A stretch of DNA of 64,000 nucleotides, from the NCBI GenBank assembly GCA_029262235.1, contig JAJCZU010000003.1, positions 124,001 to 188,000 on the forward strand. Reading direction: 5' to 3'. Shown in pieces: positions 63,264 to 64,000 of this stretch (position 1 is the first letter of the stretch; every line of letters starts with the position of its first letter). Under the pieces are notes generated by a model that made no database searches, was not told the origin of the DNA, and saw only the letters and a program-made list of their open reading frames with translations. The stretch is from Candidatus Eiseniibacteriota bacterium (GTDB lineage: Bacteria > Orphanbacterota > Orphanbacteria > Orphanbacterales > Orphanbacteraceae). The position numbers and the translations under genes were made by a program.

Positions 63264-64000
63264 TGCGGCGCTTCCGTCTGCATGTCGTCGATCCAGCCGC
63301 CGGCAAACCCGGCCGCTTTCAGTCCGCGCACGAGATGGGGGTTTCGTCGCATCGTGTTCCAGACGAGCCCCGTGCGGTAGTTCTCGATCATCGCCAGAAT
63401 CGGGCCCTGGTCGATGCCGAGATAGTCCGTGTCGAACCAGCCGAGCGTGGTGTCGACCCGCCCGTGCTGCACCGGGACATCGAGGCGGAACGTCGGGTTG
63501 AACGAGTCGAGAAAACCGTATTCGGAGTAGAGGTTGTCGCCGTAGGTGTCTTTCATGAAACGAAGCGCGGGAATCGTGATGGCCGGCGCGAACGGGACCG
63601 AACCTCCCGCGGCCGAAGGACACAGGGTGCCGTCGTCATTGGCGTAGGGGAACGAAGCCCCCCGCGCCCAGTACGTCTGAAACGTCCTCGTCTTTCCGTC
63701 GATCACGAATTCGCCCGATACGGGGCCGTCGCATGCCGTCAATCCCCAGCACGTCGCGCCGTAGCCCGCCCACTCGCCGGGATTCGCGATGGCGTAGGCC
63801 TGCTGAGACAGTGTCGCGCGCCGTGAGTTCTCGAAGTAATCCATGTCGCGCTCCCGCATCGCGTCGTCCTGAATCCCGCGGAAGTCCACCCAGACATGAC
63901 TGTACTGATGTCCGAAGAGCGGGGGAAATCCGAGCTGCTCGAACCCGTGGAACTCGCCCCATTTGTACGCGCTGGTCCATTCGTCCCAGCTGTCTTTCCC
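63260..64000 (-). CDS. Glucanase of the PF10091/GH144-like family, C-terminal part (5' end beyond window)
   Basis: At least 246 residues; the frame is open to base 64000. It shares FPPLFGHQYSHVWVDFRGI, MDYFENSRRATLSQQAYAIANP, WGLTACDGP and LGIDQGPILAMIENYRTGLVWN with the enzyme at 41449. It ends MQTEAPQ without a type IX-like tail, so I infer a periplasmic enzyme that trims imported oligosaccharides while the tailed one acts outside. It leads the operon with the binding lipoprotein, ABC permeases and the 1057-residue enzyme. Confidence 0.85.
   Translation of the reverse strand, partial: GKDSWDEWTSAYKWGEFHGFEQLGFPPLFGHQYSHVWVDFRGIQDDAMRERDMDYFENSRRATLSQQAYAIANPGEWAGYGATCWGLTACDGPVSGEFVIDGKTRTFQTYWARGASFPYANDDGTLCPSAAGGSVPFAPAITIPALRFMKDTYGDNLYSEYGFLDSFNPTFRLDVPVQHGRVDTTLGWFDTDYLGIDQGPILAMIENYRTGLVWNTMRRNPHLVRGLKAAGFAGGWIDDMQTEAPQ

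Overview
This is a GC-rich window packed with genes, most of them in short operons whose start and stop codons overlap (ATGA, GTGA). It carries Ccm-type cytochrome c maturation genes, a TonB-dependent receptor and a PorV/PorQ-type outer-membrane protein. It also has secreted proteins with C-terminal tails like FlgD or type IX secretion sorting domains. I infer a Gram-negative bacterium of the FCB superphylum, outside classical Bacteroidetes (Eisenbacteria, Krumholzibacteriota or Latescibacterota-like). That placement is inference from gene content only. I see no rRNA, tRNA, CRISPR array or transposase.

Layout. 1-2140: ccmB (partial), ccmC, ccmD and nfo. 2152-5929 (minus): radical SAM/SPASM protein, metallo-beta-lactamase-fold hydrolase, queF and a GT39-like membrane glycosyltransferase. 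5999-6102: a 21-bp minisatellite. 6296-12409: two radical SAM proteins in tandem (the second with DUF2344), a phosphoesterase and an acyl-CoA dehydrogenase. 12461-16461: thiE and a degenerate transglycosylase on minus, then GIY-YIG, thiG, thiH and thiS on plus. 16713-19322: a Cys-rich secreted protein and acs, converging on a strong terminator. 19323-20013: a gene-free stretch with a pyrimidine tract and 44-bp direct repeats. 20014-25073: TPM protein, nucleotidyltransferase, LemA, acyltransferase, HAD 5'-nucleotidase and SDR. 25206-29076 (minus): membrane AlkP-type enzyme and a TPR protein.

29148-36578 is the most unusual block for metal and membrane biology. It begins with a metal permease fused to an HflK-like SPFH domain. 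HflC-like, HflK-like and ZIP proteins follow, then a methyltransferase that appears to use a non-canonical start codon, an ArsI/CadI-like dioxygenase and a SigZ-like sigma factor. 36579-37270 is gene-free and holds two inverted copies of an imperfect palindrome. Their cores are conserved, but their terminal stems differ in sequence and are each self-complementary.

37271-40427: an M14 carboxypeptidase, an ECF sigma/anti-sigma pair, a YbjQ-family protein and a small exported protein. 40540-64000 looks like one carbohydrate locus, most simply for beta-1,2-glucan. A minus-strand operon encodes a LacI regulator, a CBM9-like secreted protein, a TonB receptor, a large secreted protein, PorV, a PF10091/GH144-type glucanase and a small secreted protein. 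A divergent GH94 phosphorylase resembles the C-terminal part of cyclic beta-1,2-glucan synthase, and two TGTAAACGTTTGCA operators lie between it and lacI. A second minus-strand operon encodes another GH144-like enzyme (cut by the window end), a binding lipoprotein, two ABC permeases and a large enzyme with carbohydrate-binding modules. The working model is outer-surface cleavage, TonB uptake, further trimming, ABC import and cytoplasmic phosphorolysis. The substrate is inferred from enzyme families and has not been shown.
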